From Bosea sp. 124 (GTDB lineage Bacteria; Pseudomonadota; Alphaproteobacteria; Rhizobiales; Beijerinckiaceae): 64,000 bases of DNA. A program made the position numbers and the translations under genes. Below the pieces are notes generated by a model. That model saw only the letters and a program-made list of their open reading frames with translations, ran no database searches and was not told the origin of the DNA. Position 1 is the stretch's first letter. Every line of letters begins with the position of its first letter. The DNA is taken from assembly GCF_003046175.1 (NCBI RefSeq), contig NZ_PZZM01000001.1, positions 2,435,001 to 2,499,000 on the forward strand. Direction: 5' to 3'. Of this stretch, positions 62,709 through 64,000 are shown in pieces.

Positions 62709-62721
62709 GTATGATTTAATC
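62709..62721. promoter_or_regulatory. Candidate FadR-type operator upstream of the dehydrogenase
   Basis: GTATGATTTAATC, matching GTATGACTTTATC at 63568-63580 in 11 of 13 positions. It lies in an AT-rich patch 177 bp upstream of the dehydrogenase start and overlaps the regulator's stop codon. Confidence 0.45.
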
Positions 62722-63481
62722 ATGCCGTTTTGTGGATCGCTGCCGTCGCGCCCGGGGTCAGGAAGGCCAGCGTCGTGTTCAGGCTGTCGATCACCAGCGC
62801 CGTCATCCGGGCCGATGCGAGGTCGCTGTCGCGCTGGATGATCGCGTCCAGCACGCGTTCGTGATCGACCAGGGAGGCGATGAAGAAATCGCGGTCGTCG
62901 ACCGATTTGAGCAGAAGCGACCACTGCACCGTGGCCGCGACAGCGCTGGCCAGACACATCAGCGTGGCGTTGTGTGAAGCGGCGAAGACGGCCTCGTGGA
63001 AGGCCAGATCGGCGCGGATCGTCGCGTCGGCATAGGGCTGGTTGTCGGACATGCCGCGGTAGGCGGCCTCGATCCGCGCAATGTCGGTGGGCGTGCGCCG
63101 CTGGGCTGCCAGCCTCGCGGCGGCAGGCTCGGCGAAACGGCGTAACTCGAAGAGATCACGGATAAATTTCTCGTTCGGATCGGCCTCGAAATGCCAGGAG
63201 AGGACGTCGGGATCGAGCAGATTCCAGCTATCGCGAGGGGCTGCTCTGGTGCCGCTCTTGGGCCTGGCCTCGACCAGCCCCTTGGCGGTCAGCACCTTGA
63301 CGGCCTCGCGATAGGCGGTGCGGGAGACCGAAATGTCGGAGCGCAGATCGTCCTCGTTGGGAAGCAATTCGCCGGCCTTGACGGCGCCGGTGATGATGGC
63401 GACAGCGAGCTTCTGCGCGACCTGGCCGAAGAGGCGGTCGGGGTTGAGGGTCGTCGGCCGCGAATAGTCGCGCACCCGCAT
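62720..63481 (-). CDS. GntR-family regulator, FadR/FCD subfamily
   Basis: A 253-residue regulator. The winged HTH (about 15-85) reads LFGQVAQKLAVAIITGAVKA, GELLPNEDDLRSDISVSRTA and YREAVKVLTAKGLVEARPKS. The FCD effector domain (about 95-240) has metal-ligand candidates in RADLAFHEAVFAASHN, SLVDHERVLDAI and its Asp/His neighbours. FCD regulators bind organic or sugar acids, which fits the 2-hydroxyacid dehydrogenase downstream and the ABC transporter on the other side. The start at 63481 is chosen (MRVRDYSRPTTLNPD). It probably represses both neighbours and itself. Confidence 0.92.
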   Translation of the reverse strand: MRVRDYSRPTTLNPDRLFGQVAQKLAVAIITGAVKAGELLPNEDDLRSDISVSRTAYREAVKVLTAKGLVEARPKSGTRAAPRDSWNLLDPDVLSWHFEADPNEKFIRDLFELRRFAEPAAARLAAQRRTPTDIARIEAAYRGMSDNQPYADATIRADLAFHEAVFAASHNATLMCLASAVAATVQWSLLLKSVDDRDFFIASLVDHERVLDAIIQRDSDLASARMTALVIDSLNTTLAFLTPGATAAIHKTA

Positions 63482-63567
63482 CGTCTTGGCGCCTCTTCCG
63501 TTGCTGCAGGCATCCGGTGGACCCACCTGCCGCCTTGCGTCCCGCGCTTGACACGCCTGTCTGTATG

Positions 63568-63580
63568 GTATGACTTTATC
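63568..63580. promoter_or_regulatory. Candidate FadR-type operator in the divergent promoter
   Basis: GTATGACTTTATC lies 87 bp upstream of the regulator start and 173 bp upstream of the ABC ATPase gene. A TTGACA string at 63548-63553 could be a plus-strand -35 box, with the operator covering the -10 region. Confidence 0.45.
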
Positions 63581-63752
63581 GCAGATGAAGTCCGACGCAA
63601 GGGACCGTCCCTCCTGAACGAGGCGCGGTCCTTAGCCGACGGCAGCCTTCATCGATCGGTCGCAACAGGCCGATAGACGATGCGACTCGGACTCTGCCGG
63701 AAATGGCGGATCACCGGGTCCACGGGGAAACGAAGTTTAGGAGAGGGCCCAC

Positions 63753-64000
63753 ATGGCCTCAGTCCAGATTGCCGACGTGCGCAAGGCCTATGGCGCGACC
63801 CAGGTCATCCACGGCGTCGACATCGATATCGACGACGGCGAGTTTGTGATCCTGGTCGGGCCGTCGGGCTGCGGGAAATCGACCCTGCTGCGCATGATCG
63901 CCGGGCTGGAGAACATCTCCGGCGGCGAGATCCGGATCGGCCCGCGCGTGGTCAACGACGTGCCGCCGAAGGAACGCGACATCGCCATGGTGTTCCAGAA
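63753..64000 (+). CDS. Carbohydrate-type ABC transporter ATP-binding protein, N-terminal part (UgpC/MalK family)
   Basis: The first 82 residues of an ABC ATPase that runs past the window end. It begins [20 protein letters not shown], has Walker [21 protein letters not shown] and reaches the Q-loop region [11 protein letters not shown]. The D-I/[13 protein letters not shown] pattern is typical of UgpC/MalK ATPases for sugars and glycerol-3-phosphate. TAGGAGAGGG is a strong ribosome site. It is the first gene after the FadR-type regulator; permeases and a binding protein are expected beyond the window. Confidence 0.9.
   Translation, partial: MASVQIADVRKAYGATQVIHGVDIDIDDGEFVILVGPSGCGKSTLLRMIAGLENISGGEIRIGPRVVNDVPPKERDIAMVFQ

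Overview
The window is chromosomal, high-GC DNA from an alphaproteobacterium, most likely of the order Hyphomicrobiales (Bosea or a relative). The gene content points there: a GapR-type DUF2312 protein, an hpt-cpdR pair, the hemD/mitofilin/hemY locus, type B ribosomal protein L36, RpoH with its QKKLFFNLRK box, an Omp19-like lipoprotein and DUF2125, DUF1036 and DUF533 proteins. I see no rRNA or tRNA gene, no CRISPR array, no integrase or transposase, and no sign of a prophage or plasmid. The taxonomic call is inference from protein families; no search was run.

Layout. 1-4 kb: the tail of an FtsX-type permease, a secreted unknown, a RibD-C-type reductase and an exporter/LysR pair. 4-7.6 kb: obg, a glycine-zipper lipoprotein, L36, a TPR protein and an alpha/beta hydrolase. 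7.6-11 kb (minus): glycerate kinase, DUF1036 and pyruvate kinase in one tight operon. 11-16 kb: gapR, azoR with a divergent LysR gene, GST, GNAT, an Omp19-like lipoprotein and RidA. 16-20 kb (minus): acs with an unusual 14-bp-period repeat in its leader, EVE protein, a small unknown, gpsA and tsaD. 21.6-27.7 kb (plus): a hemD-mitofilin fusion, hemY, a RluD-family pseudouridine synthase and rpoH. 27.7-33.5 kb: DUF2125, chaC, and ftsE-ftsX-ydcF-plsC (minus). 33.7-37.5 kb: zinc-ribbon protein, hpt, cpdR, and an Lrp gene divergent from a PLP-dependent sulfur amino acid enzyme. 37.6-46 kb: GH19-like muramidase/chitinase, cysteine dioxygenase with a divergent Lrp gene, ompW, prfC, a chemoreceptor and a YadG/YadH-type ABC exporter. 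46-53.3 kb: an Ada-like zinc protein and a cyanate-utilisation locus. 53.5-59.4 kb: a putative polyprenyl-linked sugar cluster. 59.6-64 kb: DUF533, a duplicated Inh-type protein, a 2-hydroxyacid dehydrogenase, a FadR-type regulator and the start of an ABC sugar-type transporter.

The two loci most worth study are these. (1) The cyanase locus is read away from a divergent PAS-containing sigma-54 activator. The 189-bp gap between them holds a -24/-12 element, a consensus-like IHF site and clustered ACGA...TCGT dyads, in the order expected of a sigma-54 promoter; no cynR-like LysR gene is adjacent. (2) A DprE1-like oxidase and a UbiA-type phosphoribosyltransferase face an SMR-like flippase, an extended SDR epimerase and a class III aminotransferase. 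This suggests an undescribed amino- or arabino-type envelope decoration. Other points of note are the HemD-Mic60 fusion, two copies of a roughly 160-bp palindromic element (one between the transporter ATPase and cynS), and an FNR/FixK-type box upstream of ompW.
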